From G963556115 sp963677015 (lineage in GTDB: Bacteria; Planctomycetota; SZUA-567), in assembly GCA_963677015.1 (NCBI GenBank), contig OY781533.1, forward strand, positions 3,534,001 to 3,598,000: a stretch of DNA of 64,000 nt. The letters run 5' to 3'. Below are positions 1-9,595 of this stretch, one piece after another. Position numbers and translations under genes: made by a program. Numbering within the stretch: the stretch's first letter is position 1; each line of letters starts with the position of its first letter. Below the pieces are notes generated by a model. That model was given only the letters and a program-made list of their open reading frames with translations, searched no databases and was not told the DNA's origin.

Positions 1-1133
1 AGGACGAATACCCGGAGCTGCAGGCCAATATTAAAAAGATGGATATCGGTCCTTCTGCGGATGCGAAGATTGAAGCGAGATTTACCGGTCCGGATCAGCG
101 AGTTCTGCATAAACTGGCAGACCAGGCGAAAGCCATATATGCCAAATACGGCATAAACAATGGTATAACCTATTTTATCCGTGATGACTGGCGCCAGCCT
201 GTAGAAACTCTGAAAGTTAATATTGCTGATGCCAGAGCGAGAAATGCCGGAGTTTCACGTCCCGACATTAATGATGCCATCAGCAGCAATTTTACCGGCA
301 GTGTTACCGGAGCATTCAGAGAAAAAGATGAGTCTCTACCGATTATTGCCCGGCCACCAGCTGCTGAACGTGATAATATAAGTGATCTGGCAGATATTCT
401 TATCTGGTCTTCAGTACACGGAAAGCTGGTCCCTCTGACCCAGGTCGCGGACAATGTAAATCTTATCTGGAAAGATAATATTATCCGCAGAAGAAACAGA
501 CAGCGCTGTATTACCGCACAATGCGAGCCAAAGAATATCTCTGCTATCAATCTATACCTGAAAATTAAATCGGAAATTGAAGCTATCAAGATGCCGCTGG
601 GTTATCACATGGAATGGGGCGGTGAACCTGAATCTTCCGGAGACGCTCAGGAAAAGCTTCTGGCTAAATTCCCGCTCACTTTGCTGGCGATGTTTACAAT
701 AGCTCTACTTTTATTCAAGACTTTACGCCATCCGGTAATTATCTTCCTCGGTCTGCCACTTTCAATTATCGGTATCACCTGGGGACTTCTTGCTTTCAAT
801 GCCGCTTTCAGCTTCCCCGCACTGTTGGGTTTTCTCAGCCTGACGGGAATGCTGATAAAGAATGAAATTGTACTTCTGGATCAGATTAATCTTGAACGGG
901 AAGCCGGAAAAGAACCGTTCAAAGCAATAATCGAAGCATCGATAAGCCGTGTGCGTCCAGTAAGTATGGCTGCGTTCACAACCGTACTTGGAATGCTCCC
1001 GCTGGTATTTGATGCCTTCTTCCAATCCCTCTCGGTTACAATTATGGGTGGTCTGACATTTGCTACCGTTCTGACACTTATATTTGTACCGGTTATATAT
1101 GCGACCTTTTTCCATATAAAGGAAAAGAAATAA
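1..1133 (+). CDS. RND efflux permease, C-terminal part (5' end cut by window)
   Basis: This is the last roughly 376 residues of an AcrB/HAE-type inner-membrane proton-driven efflux permease. The reading frame is open from the first bases, so the gene starts outside the window. A periplasmic porter segment (to about residue 190 of the visible part) carries the family-typical EWGGEPESS stretch. It is followed by the last block of transmembrane helices, including LLGFLSLTGMLIKNEIVLLDQI, whose Lys-Asn pair corresponds to the conserved proton-relay lysine of TM10. The protein ends with the usual cytoplasmic tail after PVIYATFF. It is clearly paralogous to the complete permease at 33659-36778 (same EWGG, GFLSL and PVIYATFF motifs). 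The adaptor gene is presumably upstream. Substrate cannot be told. Confidence 0.93.
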   Translation, partial: DEYPELQANIKKMDIGPSADAKIEARFTGPDQRVLHKLADQAKAIYAKYGINNGITYFIRDDWRQPVETLKVNIADARARNAGVSRPDINDAISSNFTGSVTGAFREKDESLPIIARPPAAERDNISDLADILIWSSVHGKLVPLTQVADNVNLIWKDNIIRRRNRQRCITAQCEPKNISAINLYLKIKSEIEAIKMPLGYHMEWGGEPESSGDAQEKLLAKFPLTLLAMFTIALLLFKTLRHPVIIFLGLPLSIIGITWGLLAFNAAFSFPALLGFLSLTGMLIKNEIVLLDQINLEREAGKEPFKAIIEASISRVRPVSMAAFTTVLGMLPLVFDAFFQSLSVTIMGGLTFATVLTLIFVPVIYATFFHIKEKK

Positions 1134-1156
1134 AGCAAGTTTTAACAGATTTTATC

Positions 1157-1192
1157 AACTCCCCGGCAAAAATTTGTCGGGGAGTTTTTTTT
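1157..1192 (+). terminator. Rho-independent terminator after RND permease
   Basis: A perfect stem AACTCCCCG/CGGGGAGTT continues through GC/GT and AAA/TTT pairs to a 2-base loop and is followed directly by eight T residues. It lies 23 bases after the stop codon. Confidence 0.93.
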
Positions 1193-1260
1193 AACCCCAG
1201 CTACTGAAAAATAAGTATATAATAATAAATCATAACTGTATTACGAAAAAGGATTATATT

Positions 1261-4200
1261 ATGTATATCTCTCGCTACCTGAAAACGGCAATGAAAATTC
1301 TGATTCTTCTGCTTTTTCTTACTTCACCAATTCAAAAAGCTGACAGCAACGAACTGCATCAGGCTGAGAGACCAAGCGCAAGCACAGATAAATTGCAGCA
1401 AGCCAGGCAGCTGTTTAAATCCAGAAATTATAATGATTCCTTCAAGGTTACAACAAAACTGCTTGAGACCGGTTATGATTCGACTGCCTTCAAACTAGGA
1501 GTAAAAGCTCTTAAAATTCTTGGCAGAGATTCTGAAATAGACGGCTTCATAACTGATATCCTGACACGTTATCCATCAGAATGGCGCGGTTATTATACCG
1601 CTGCGCTTCTTTACAGTCAGGAGCTCACCCATTATGGTTACTTTCTCGGCGAATCCTTTAAACGCGGACATACTGGAAACTATCGGCAACTGATAAATAT
1701 AAGCGCACATGACCGGCTGCAGGCGCTGGCTTATATGCAAAAGGCAAAAGAGCTCGCCCTTAAAACCGACACCTGTGAGTATAATAAATCAGAAGTACTC
1801 TATCAACTCGCAACACTATACATAAGTGACATTACACCACAGACTGCAATCAGACTGTTATTGAAAAGCGATTATACCAATATCCCTGCATATTCGCAGA
1901 CACCACTTGATAATAACCTTAACGGCAAAGGCGCGCCGGTAACTCGAAACGGCACCCCGGTATTCTTCAAACTTCCGGATAATGAAAAAGCAGCAGAGAA
2001 TGACGGTCAGCTATTTCGTTACTATCTGCACCAGAGCAGCAGCTTTCTGACCGATGACTGCCGTGAAAAACAAAAACTTGCGGATTTTTCACAGCTCCTT
2101 TACGGAGTACAGACTCTGGCTCAGATTGATTACAATGACAACATTCAGGATGATTATTTAGCTAAACTTCATGAGTTAGATGATAATACCAGTATCGCCC
2201 GGCTGGAAAATGGAATACATGAATTTCAACTCCCGGCTTCATACAATTATCTCGCACTCTTCAAACAAATATCCTGTATTCAACCCTCCGCCAGTATCTT
2301 CCAGAGTATAGCCGAAGAATATGAAAACAGAAGACAATACAGCAAAGCTTTAAAGTACTGGCTGAAAATTTCCCGACTCAGTAATATACCCGGACAACAG
2401 CAGGAAAATGCCGAGAGACATATCAGGCAACTGCGCCAAGGTTTTATAAGTTTTCAGAGCTGCGGACAACAGACAACAGCAGCCCCAAATATCTGGCTGC
2501 GTTTTCGTAACACTTCTGAAGTCACACTTTCAGCCAGAAAAATCAGTATTGAAAAGCTACTCCGTAATATTACCCGAAACTTAAAGCAAGACACAACCAA
2601 ACAGCGTGCAGCAGCCTCTATCCTTAATAATCTGGAAGCCAAACTGGTTGCGGGAGAACTGCAGGAATATCTTTCCTCTCCGGTATATCAGGATAGACTT
2701 TATCTGGCATCAGCCCAGCCACAGATAGCCCATGCAGAAGGGCGTATCCAGATTCATCTTCCCGGCACCTTCAAAAGCGGTGCTTATTTCATACAGGCCA
2801 GCCTTGACAGCGGATATACCACCAATATTATTCTCTGGCTCAATGATACAATTATCACCGCCAAACCGCTTACCTCCGGAAAACGGCTGTACTTTGTCAG
2901 CGACGGCACCAGCGGTAAGAGTATCGCTAATACCGAGCTCAATATCTTCGGATATTCAACCCGCAACTGGCAACTGCAGACTGATAACACTCCGGCTCCA
3001 TATATTCAGACCACGATCAGAACCAACAATAACGGACTGGCAATTCTGCCTCAGCAATACATAAAACGTGAATTCAATTATCTAATAACCGCAACTACAC
3101 CTGCCGGAAATTCCGTTTTTGACGGCTTTCAGCAGCTTTATCAATACCTGAGTCAAAGACAGGAGCCAACCACAAAAATCATTTATTACACCAGCAAACC
3201 GCTGTATCACAGTGGTGAAACCATCAATATAGCCGGCTGGATCCGCAACTATGATTATACTTCTGATCTAAAGCAACAGAACGATCTGCAAGATATCACC
3301 CTGAACATATTCAGTCCCGATGGTAAAAAAGCAGCTTCAGAAAAGGTTGAAATTGCAGAAAACGGTAATTTCAGTTTTACCTTCAAACCCGAAGCTGTGG
3401 CACCCCTGGGAGTATGGAGAATTGACTCCAGCCTCAAACTTAATTCTGCCGGAAATTATTTCAGAATAGAAGAATATGTCAAACCTGAATTCACCGCCGC
3501 TATTGAAGCCGTGAGCAAGCAGCCGGTATTCAGCAAACCATTGGAATTCCAAGTCCGCGCTGCCTATAATTTCGGAGGTCCCTTACAGAATGCCCGCATC
3601 GATTACGAACTCTACCGCCAACCGGAAATTTCGACATATCTACCTGCAAAACGCTGGGACTGGCTCTACGGCAAAGGATTCGGGTACAGAGAAGATAACG
3701 GCAATGCAACCTCTACAGCTGCTTATAAAATAATTCCTGCTCCGTCAAAACCGGAACTTATAGCCCAGAGCACCCTATATACTAATAATAATGGCGAAGC
3801 CATTATCACTGAAGATCCACTGGCAATGAGTAAAGGCATACCATCACAGAGCTGCCGTTATACGCTTAAAGCGACAATCACCGACAATAGTAACCGCAGT
3901 ATAACCCGCGAAAGTAACCTAATAGTTAATAAAGCTGAATTCAATCTCTCCATTCAGACCGATCAAAACTTTTATAATAAAAATGAAAATATCACGGTAA
4001 GCACTACCCCCATCAGTAATGACCGGGAAATCACACCAGTGGCACCACGTGAACTCTCATTGCAGCTTTATCGTTATAACCGGAAACTGCAGAAAACTCT
4101 TGTAAAGTCCTACCCTAAAGCAACAATTAATGCTAACGGTAAATTCATACACAAACTCTCTATTGCGCAACCCGGATACTATACTCTTGAGTGTCAGACT

Positions 4201-7200
4201 ACCGACAGTCTGGGAACAGCGGTTAACACCAGTAAAAATATTTATGTATACTCACCTGATAATGCAGAATACCTACCAGCAGCCCAACCGGTTACAATTA
4301 TTCCTAAAAAGAACATCTATCGCCTGAATGAAAAAGCAGAACTGCTGATAGTAAGTTCCGAACCCGCTACCACCCTGCTGCTATTCCCGGGTATTACTTC
4401 CCAGCGCTATCCATACCCGCAAGTACTGCAAACCCAAAAAAATGCACAGACTATTGACTATACTATTAAACCCGAGGATACACCAAACACTTTTATAGAA
4501 ATCCTCTCTACGCAAAAGAACCGGATAACTTCAGCGAATGCCGAACTCTTTATTCCACCGGTAAAAAAGATATTAAATCTCGCCGTTACTCCTGACAAAT
4601 CCGATTACGCACCCGGAGCTGCCGCGAAAATTAAATTAACCCTGACGGATAATATGAATAAACCTGTAGAATCTCAGGCCATAGTCACCGTATACGATGC
4701 CGCACTTGAAGAACTCAGCGGTGCAGCCACCTACCCTGACATTAAAGACTTTTTCTGGGGTTTTTCGCATTCACACTACCCGGATAACAGCAGCAGTGCC
4801 GATAAATTTTCATATAATATATACAATAAAAATACTCTCCCCATGCAGCCAATAGGTATTTTCGGGAACTTCTTCAATCTTCCAGGAACGATCCTGCCTC
4901 TATACCGTAAAACCGGTATTAGAATGTCAAATCTGTCTACAAGTTTGGAGGCCCCCATGGCAGTAACCGCAGAAATGTCCGCAGACTCCCTGCAGGCAGC
5001 TCCTGCCGCTGTTACTGAAAACAGCACCGCAGAGCATACCCCACGCAACAACTTTAAAACCGGCGCAGTATTTCTGAGCAATGTCAGTTTCAATAAATCC
5101 GGAGAGGCAATAATCACGGTTCCGCTTCCAGAGACACTTACCACCTGGAAGATAAGGGTATGGTGCCTGAACAGCTCAACCCAGGTCGCTGAGGCTGCTG
5201 CAACTATGCTGACCAGCAAAGAACTGATGCTTATCCCTTCACTGCCACGCTACCTGATCAAAGAGGACAAAGTAAAAGTAAAAACCGCTGTCTACAACAA
5301 CTCAGAGACTGTTATGCCGGTAACTCTCACTCTAACCCCGGCAGCAGGTTTAAAAGCACTTGCAGATACTACCAAAACTATAAAACTTGAGCCGCACTCA
5401 GAAAGAAATATAGCATGGCAGCTACAGGCCGAAACAATAGCCTCCGGTGATATTATCTTTACCGCCAGTGCAAAATCTGCTGCCGACAGTATTAGACTGC
5501 CGCTTGCTGTACTGGAAAATAAATTACAGATCTTTGACAGCCGTACCGCTCTGATCTCCGCCAAAAGCTACAAGAGCGATTTCTCACTGCCACGCAGCAG
5601 AGAAAATAAATCTGCTAAACTTGAGATAACATTATTTCCTGCAATGTCATCACTGCTTACCCGTGCTATTACCGATGCAGCTTCACGAAATTACATAACC
5701 AATGATGCAATACTCACACAGTACCTGCCGGCGGCAATACTCTACAGTACCAGCCCGATAAAATATGAAAAAGAGATTTCAAATCTCAAACCTGAAATAA
5801 CCCGTGCTGTAGCTGCTTTAACGGAAAATCAGAACCAGGATGGAGGTTGGAGCTGGATAGCTGCAAACGGCTTGAGTTCAGAGTATATCACCGCACTTGT
5901 GTTAAACAGCCTTGAACGGGCAGACAGCCTCGGTTACAAAATCCCCGCAGAGCTCATTACCGGTGCCAGGCTCTACCTTATTAACTATCAGCAAGAGCAG
6001 CTCAAACTTCTTATAAATTATAACTCAGGCGATAAAGACAGTAAGAGTAAAGCGCATCCTTCAAATCTCGACGCTCTGATATATGCAGTTCTGTCACAAA
6101 GCAATAATGAAAACCGCAGAATGCGTAACTTCCTCTTTAAAGACAGATCATTCCTCTCAGTTTTTGGCCTCAGTCTTCTGGGTTCAGGATTATCGCATAG
6201 CGATGATACTACACTTCTGCCCCAGATACTTACAAACATACAGCAGTATCTTATCGAAGATACTGAAAATTCCACCGCTTATCTTGATCTGAACACCACC
6301 GCAAACAACTGGCAATGGTATAATTCTGAATCTGCAACAATTGCTAATTATCTGTCACTTCACCTCAGTACCGGCACAGATACCGGCATTAATGACAAAC
6401 TGGCACATTATCTGGTAAATAATATCCGTAATACCAGCAGAAGAGATTCAATACACGCTATTACCGCTATTATTACCGCACTTACCGATTATGCCGCTAC
6501 AACTGAAAATTCTCAGCCTCCAGCAACCTTATTACTGGCAGTAAATAATTCACCGCAGGAAACAATATCTCTTCCTGCTGATAATACTCCACTTACCATC
6601 TCGTACCCATATACCAAACTTAAAACCGGGAAGAATATTCTGCAAATTACTGCTCCGCAACAACAGCCATTCAGCTGTTACCTAAGCACGACGCTAAGCT
6701 ATACAGCTAATGAAAAAGTCACCGCACCTCATGGGCTGGAACTTAAAGTACAACGCAATTATTACAAATTAACCCCTGAAAAAAAGGTTATTACCCTCCC
6801 TGACGGTCTGGGAGGTGAAAAACAGCAATTGAGTTATTCATATGTTAAAACCAGACTGAATATTGGAGACAGTATAAAAGCCGGCGACCTGATAGAAAGT
6901 GAGCTTATTGTTACCAGCAAAAATGACTATGAATACATTATACTCAAAGACCAGAAGCCAGCATGCCTGGAACCACTTGAGACCAGAAGCGGTTTTAAAT
7001 ACAATACAACCGGTTATTATGCTGAATACAGAGACCGTACAGTTGACTATTATGTTGAATCAATGCCGCGAGGAACCCATACTTTCAATTACCGCGGCAG
7101 TGTTATTTTTGACGGTATTTTTACCGCTCCGGCCGCTACCAGTACAGGCGCATTTACAACAATACTCAATAGTAATTCCGCAGGTTATATTTTTAACGTA

Positions 7201-7209
7201 AATAAATAA
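1261..7209 (+). CDS. Alpha-2-macroglobulin-like giant secreted protein without thioester
   Basis: A 1982-residue bacterial alpha-2-macroglobulin (MG2/A2M family) protein, thought to act in the periplasm as a protease trap or envelope guardian. Residues 1-28 form a signal peptide with no lipobox cysteine, so it is probably not a lipoprotein. Residues about 40-200 look like TPR-type helices. MG domains follow, with the typical GETINIAGWIRNY (about residue 650) and the A2M signature TTWKIRVWCL (about 1297). The helical toroid contains NQDGGWSW near residue 1523. Where thioester-type members have CxEQ before the FLPA motif, this protein reads Y-I-T-N-D-A (1478-1483), so no thioester can form, as in E. 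coli YfaS rather than YfhM. No pbpC is adjacent. AAAGG lies just upstream of ATG, and a TATAAT at 1218-1223 is a possible -10 box. Confidence 0.88.
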   Translation: MYISRYLKTAMKILILLLFLTSPIQKADSNELHQAERPSASTDKLQQARQLFKSRNYNDSFKVTTKLLETGYDSTAFKLGVKALKILGRDSEIDGFITDILTRYPSEWRGYYTAALLYSQELTHYGYFLGESFKRGHTGNYRQLINISAHDRLQALAYMQKAKELALKTDTCEYNKSEVLYQLATLYISDITPQTAIRLLLKSDYTNIPAYSQTPLDNNLNGKGAPVTRNGTPVFFKLPDNEKAAENDGQLFRYYLHQSSSFLTDDCREKQKLADFSQLLYGVQTLAQIDYNDNIQDDYLAKLHELDDNTSIARLENGIHEFQLPASYNYLALFKQISCIQPSASIFQSIAEEYENRRQYSKALKYWLKISRLSNIPGQQQENAERHIRQLRQGFISFQSCGQQTTAAPNIWLRFRNTSEVTLSARKISIEKLLRNITRNLKQDTTKQRAAASILNNLEAKLVAGELQEYLSSPVYQDRLYLASAQPQIAHAEGRIQIHLPGTFKSGAYFIQASLDSGYTTNIILWLNDTIITAKPLTSGKRLYFVSDGTSGKSIANTELNIFGYSTRNWQLQTDNTPAPYIQTTIRTNNNGLAILPQQYIKREFNYLITATTPAGNSVFDGFQQLYQYLSQRQEPTTKIIYYTSKPLYHSGETINIAGWIRNYDYTSDLKQQNDLQDITLNIFSPDGKKAASEKVEIAENGNFSFTFKPEAVAPLGVWRIDSSLKLNSAGNYFRIEEYVKPEFTAAIEAVSKQPVFSKPLEFQVRAAYNFGGPLQNARIDYELYRQPEISTYLPAKRWDWLYGKGFGYREDNGNATSTAAYKIIPAPSKPELIAQSTLYTNNNGEAIITEDPLAMSKGIPSQSCRYTLKATITDNSNRSITRESNLIVNKAEFNLSIQTDQNFYNKNENITVSTTPISNDREITPVAPRELSLQLYRYNRKLQKTLVKSYPKATINANGKFIHKLSIAQPGYYTLECQTTDSLGTAVNTSKNIYVYSPDNAEYLPAAQPVTIIPKKNIYRLNEKAELLIVSSEPATTLLLFPGITSQRYPYPQVLQTQKNAQTIDYTIKPEDTPNTFIEILSTQKNRITSANAELFIPPVKKILNLAVTPDKSDYAPGAAAKIKLTLTDNMNKPVESQAIVTVYDAALEELSGAATYPDIKDFFWGFSHSHYPDNSSSADKFSYNIYNKNTLPMQPIGIFGNFFNLPGTILPLYRKTGIRMSNLSTSLEAPMAVTAEMSADSLQAAPAAVTENSTAEHTPRNNFKTGAVFLSNVSFNKSGEAIITVPLPETLTTWKIRVWCLNSSTQVAEAAATMLTSKELMLIPSLPRYLIKEDKVKVKTAVYNNSETVMPVTLTLTPAAGLKALADTTKTIKLEPHSERNIAWQLQAETIASGDIIFTASAKSAADSIRLPLAVLENKLQIFDSRTALISAKSYKSDFSLPRSRENKSAKLEITLFPAMSSLLTRAITDAASRNYITNDAILTQYLPAAILYSTSPIKYEKEISNLKPEITRAVAALTENQNQDGGWSWIAANGLSSEYITALVLNSLERADSLGYKIPAELITGARLYLINYQQEQLKLLINYNSGDKDSKSKAHPSNLDALIYAVLSQSNNENRRMRNFLFKDRSFLSVFGLSLLGSGLSHSDDTTLLPQILTNIQQYLIEDTENSTAYLDLNTTANNWQWYNSESATIANYLSLHLSTGTDTGINDKLAHYLVNNIRNTSRRDSIHAITAIITALTDYAATTENSQPPATLLLAVNNSPQETISLPADNTPLTISYPYTKLKTGKNILQITAPQQQPFSCYLSTTLSYTANEKVTAPHGLELKVQRNYYKLTPEKKVITLPDGLGGEKQQLSYSYVKTRLNIGDSIKAGDLIESELIVTSKNDYEYIILKDQKPACLEPLETRSGFKYNTTGYYAEYRDRTVDYYVESMPRGTHTFNYRGSVIFDGIFTAPAATSTGAFTTILNSNSAGYIFNVNK

Positions 7210-7228
7210 CTTTATGAAAGGATGAAGA

Positions 7229-7645
7229 ATGAAGAGTCTTACAAAAGAGATCTGGATGGACATCCCCAAACGCCGGCAAATTGTTTCCATACATGATCAG
7301 GTCGAAGAACTTGTCCGCGAAAGCGGTGTTCAGGAAGGGCTATGCCTGGTCAATGCGATGCATATAACCGCCAGTGTATTCATCAATGACAATGAGAGCG
7401 GACTGCATGGAGATTACGAACGCTGGCTGGAAAAACTTGCTCCGGAGAAACCATATTCACAATACGCTCATAACGGTTTTGAAGATAATGGAGACGCCCA
7501 TCTTAAAAGGCAGGTAATGGGGCGTGAAGTAGTAATAGCTATAACCAATGGTGAGCTGCATCTGGGGCCGTGGGAGCATATCTTTTATTACGAATTTGAC
7601 GGCAAAAGACGAAAAAGATTACTTGTAAAAATTATCGGAGAATAA
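7229..7645 (+). CDS. YjbQ/UPF0047 family protein
   Basis: A 138-residue protein covering the whole UPF0047 (YjbQ) family. Members show weak thiamine-phosphate synthase activity in vitro; their true role is unsettled. The family motif is plain: GDAHLKRQVMGREVVI followed by NGELHLGPWE and a final aromatic strand, with conserved His and Glu residues that build the metal-bound trimer site. GAAAGGATG precedes the ATG. It starts 19 bases after the macroglobulin stop with no terminator between, so both are probably co-transcribed, though no functional link is evident. Confidence 0.9.
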   Translation: MKSLTKEIWMDIPKRRQIVSIHDQVEELVRESGVQEGLCLVNAMHITASVFINDNESGLHGDYERWLEKLAPEKPYSQYAHNGFEDNGDAHLKRQVMGREVVIAITNGELHLGPWEHIFYYEFDGKRRKRLLVKIIGE

Positions 7646-7669
7646 AATCTCAACTTGATCATATTCTTT

Positions 7670-7696
7670 TTCAGCGGCAGAAAAGCTGCCGCTGAA
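7670..7696. terminator. Hairpin between convergent genes
   Basis: An 11-bp perfect stem TTCAGCGGCAG/CTGCCGCTGAA with a 5-base loop sits between the ends of yjbQ-like (+) and the esterase (-). Neither strand has a proper T-tract after it, so it may be a weak bidirectional terminator or an mRNA 3'-end protector. Confidence 0.45.
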
Positions 7697-7737
7697 GTAT
7701 CAAACAGATCCTCCTGCTAAGAGACATTACAACATTA

Positions 7738-8523
7738 TCAACCTCTAGGAACAGGTATCCGCCGCAATACATTCTGAATCTCCTGATCCCATAATTCCCA
7801 GAAATGCCCGCCTTCATTCTCCCAGTAATCAAGATCAAATTTCAAACTTTGCGCTTTATGACGAAAACTTTGATTCATCCCGTACAAAAAATCACCGGTT
7901 CCGCAGCACTGTAATATTTTCGGAGCCGCTGCCGGATCGCACCGCTCCAGAAGACTAAGCAGATCATTATCACTTCCGGTAATATTTTCAAGACTGCCAA
8001 AAATATTTTTCAATTCATTCACATACTTTACATCCTCAATACCCTCATACCGTCGGGTAATATCCAGAGCCCCAGATAAACTGGCAGCAACAGAAAAACA
8101 ATCAGGATTGAGCAGCCCTATCTTGAGTGCACCGTAACCTCCCATTGATACTCCCGCAATATAATTATCCTCACGCGCCGCTGATATTGGGAAAAAACTC
8201 TGCGCAATTCGCGGCACTTCATAAGCAATATGCGAATAATAATTATACCCGTAAACCGCATCGGCATACCAGCTCCGCTCTCCATTGGGCATTACCACTG
8301 CCAGACCCCATTTCATTGCATAACGCTCAATCGAAGTTCTTCTCACCCATGACGAATCATCTTCTGAAAGTCCATTGAGCAGATACAGCACCGGTAGATT
8401 GCCATGCCGGGCCTGTTCGCCATTTATCCCGTTTTTTGCGTTCACATTTTGCGGCAGAATTACTCTCATACTGCGCATCATATTTAATTCATCAGAAAAA
8501 TATTCACAGGTTATTAGAGCCAT
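7738..8523 (-). CDS. Alpha/beta-hydrolase esterase (putative esterase, PF00756-like)
   Basis: A 261-residue cytoplasmic protein of the esterase D/tributyrin esterase group (S-formylglutathione hydrolase, acetyl- and feruloyl-esterase relatives). The nucleophile elbow GVSMGGYGA (around residue 124-132) provides the catalytic Ser. The oxyanion-region LPVLYLLNGLSEDDSSW lies near residues 43-59, and the late EGGHFWELW supplies the catalytic His. There is no signal peptide. The closest described relatives in layout are EstA-type short-chain esterases. The natural substrate cannot be inferred. It is a single gene, convergent with the YjbQ gene and divergent from tadA. Confidence 0.85.
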   Translation of the reverse strand: MALITCEYFSDELNMMRSMRVILPQNVNAKNGINGEQARHGNLPVLYLLNGLSEDDSSWVRRTSIERYAMKWGLAVVMPNGERSWYADAVYGYNYYSHIAYEVPRIAQSFFPISAAREDNYIAGVSMGGYGALKIGLLNPDCFSVAASLSGALDITRRYEGIEDVKYVNELKNIFGSLENITGSDNDLLSLLERCDPAAAPKILQCCGTGDFLYGMNQSFRHKAQSLKFDLDYWENEGGHFWELWDQEIQNVLRRIPVPRG

Positions 8524-8608
8524 CTATATTATCCTTTACTAAAAACTTTTTATTCATACAATTATCAGTGTAACATTCAACCCGGACTTAAGGTAATATT
8601 ATAGTTAT

Positions 8609-9091
8609 ATGCAAGATTTATTCAATATAGACCATATGCGCATGGGACTGGCTTTGAACGCAGCTCAACAGGCATATGAAGAGGGAGAAGTCCCTGTCGG
8701 AGCAGTAATTTTTCATAATGACAGACTGATTGCCAAAGCCTGGAATCAGCGCGAGGGACTCAACGACCCTACAGCTCATGCCGAGATCCTGGCAATAACG
8801 CAGGCCTCAGCCGAACTTGAAAGCTGGCGCCTTGAGGACTGCACCATGTATGTCACTCTAGAGCCCTGCGCAATGTGTGCCGGAGCAATTATCTTAGCAC
8901 GCATACCACGGGTAATTTTCGGAGCAGCCGACCCCAAAGCCGGAGCCTGCGGCAGTGTTCTGGATATTATCGGCTGCAATAAGCTTAATCATAATCCACA
9001 AATAATATCCGGGCTGCGTGCCGAAGATTGCAGCAGCATATTAAAAAGTTTTTTTATAGAAAGAAGAAGACAGAAAAAAAATCAAGACTGA
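8609..9091 (+). CDS. tadA: tRNA adenosine(34) deaminase TadA
   Basis: A 160-residue zinc deaminase that converts A34 to inosine in tRNA-Arg(ACG) anticodons. The zinc and catalytic motif is complete: HAE (His ligand plus catalytic Glu) in TAHAEILA and the PCAMCAGA motif with both Cys ligands, spaced as in TadA. GAADPKAGACGS, the substrate-loop motif of TadA, is also present. Length is normal. AAGGT lies upstream of the chosen ATG; an in-frame ATG at 8636 is an alternative. The next gene starts 10 bases after the stop, suggesting an operon with the two oxidoreductases. Confidence 0.95.
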   Translation: MQDLFNIDHMRMGLALNAAQQAYEEGEVPVGAVIFHNDRLIAKAWNQREGLNDPTAHAEILAITQASAELESWRLEDCTMYVTLEPCAMCAGAIILARIPRVIFGAADPKAGACGSVLDIIGCNKLNHNPQIISGLRAEDCSSILKSFFIERRRQKKNQD

Positions 9092-9101
9092 AAGGGACAA
9101 A

Positions 9102-9590
9102 ATGATTGACGCACTAATTACTTACCACTCCCAGAGCGGCACCACTAAAAGTCTGGCTGAAGCGATAGCCACTGGTCTGGAAGAAGGAGGTGTAAGTTAT
9201 GAAATTAAGCCGATATCCGAAGTAGTAATAAAAGATCTGGTAAATTACAGAGCGATACTTATTGGCAGTCCGGTATATTACGGAATGCCATCATCAGAAA
9301 TAACAAAATTTTTCGAAGAGACTGTTGCTATTCACGGCAGACTTGAAGGAAAACTTGGCGGAGCTTTTGCAACCTCTTCATATATTGGCGGAGGCAATGA
9401 AACCGTCTGTATGGCGATTGTCAAATCCATGATGGTTCACGGGATGCTTATAGTCGGCGCGGACAAAGGTGATCATTTCGGACCTGTAGGAGTCGGCGCG
9501 CCTACTGACGCAAGTTTTCGCAGCGGCAACAACTACGGCAAACTCATGGCCAAACAGATTAAACGCTATATGACCCTTGATTCCGAGTAG
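9102..9590 (+). CDS. WrbA-like flavodoxin-fold NAD(P)H oxidoreductase
   Basis: A 162-residue flavodoxin-fold protein related to NAD(P)H:quinone oxidoreductase WrbA. The N-terminal phosphate-binding loop reads YHSQSGTTKSLAEAIA, and the second FMN loop region IGSPVYYGMPSSEIT and the later SSYIGGGNE match WrbA-type proteins. It is somewhat shorter than E. coli WrbA (198 residues). It follows tadA by 10 bases with AAAGGG as ribosome site, and the SDR gene follows 5 bases after its stop, so tadA, this gene and the SDR form one unit. The electron acceptor is unknown; two-electron quinone reduction is typical of the family. Confidence 0.85.
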   Translation: MIDALITYHSQSGTTKSLAEAIATGLEEGGVSYEIKPISEVVIKDLVNYRAILIGSPVYYGMPSSEITKFFEETVAIHGRLEGKLGGAFATSSYIGGGNETVCMAIVKSMMVHGMLIVGADKGDHFGPVGVGAPTDASFRSGNNYGKLMAKQIKRYMTLDSE

Positions 9591-9595
9591 CTGAA

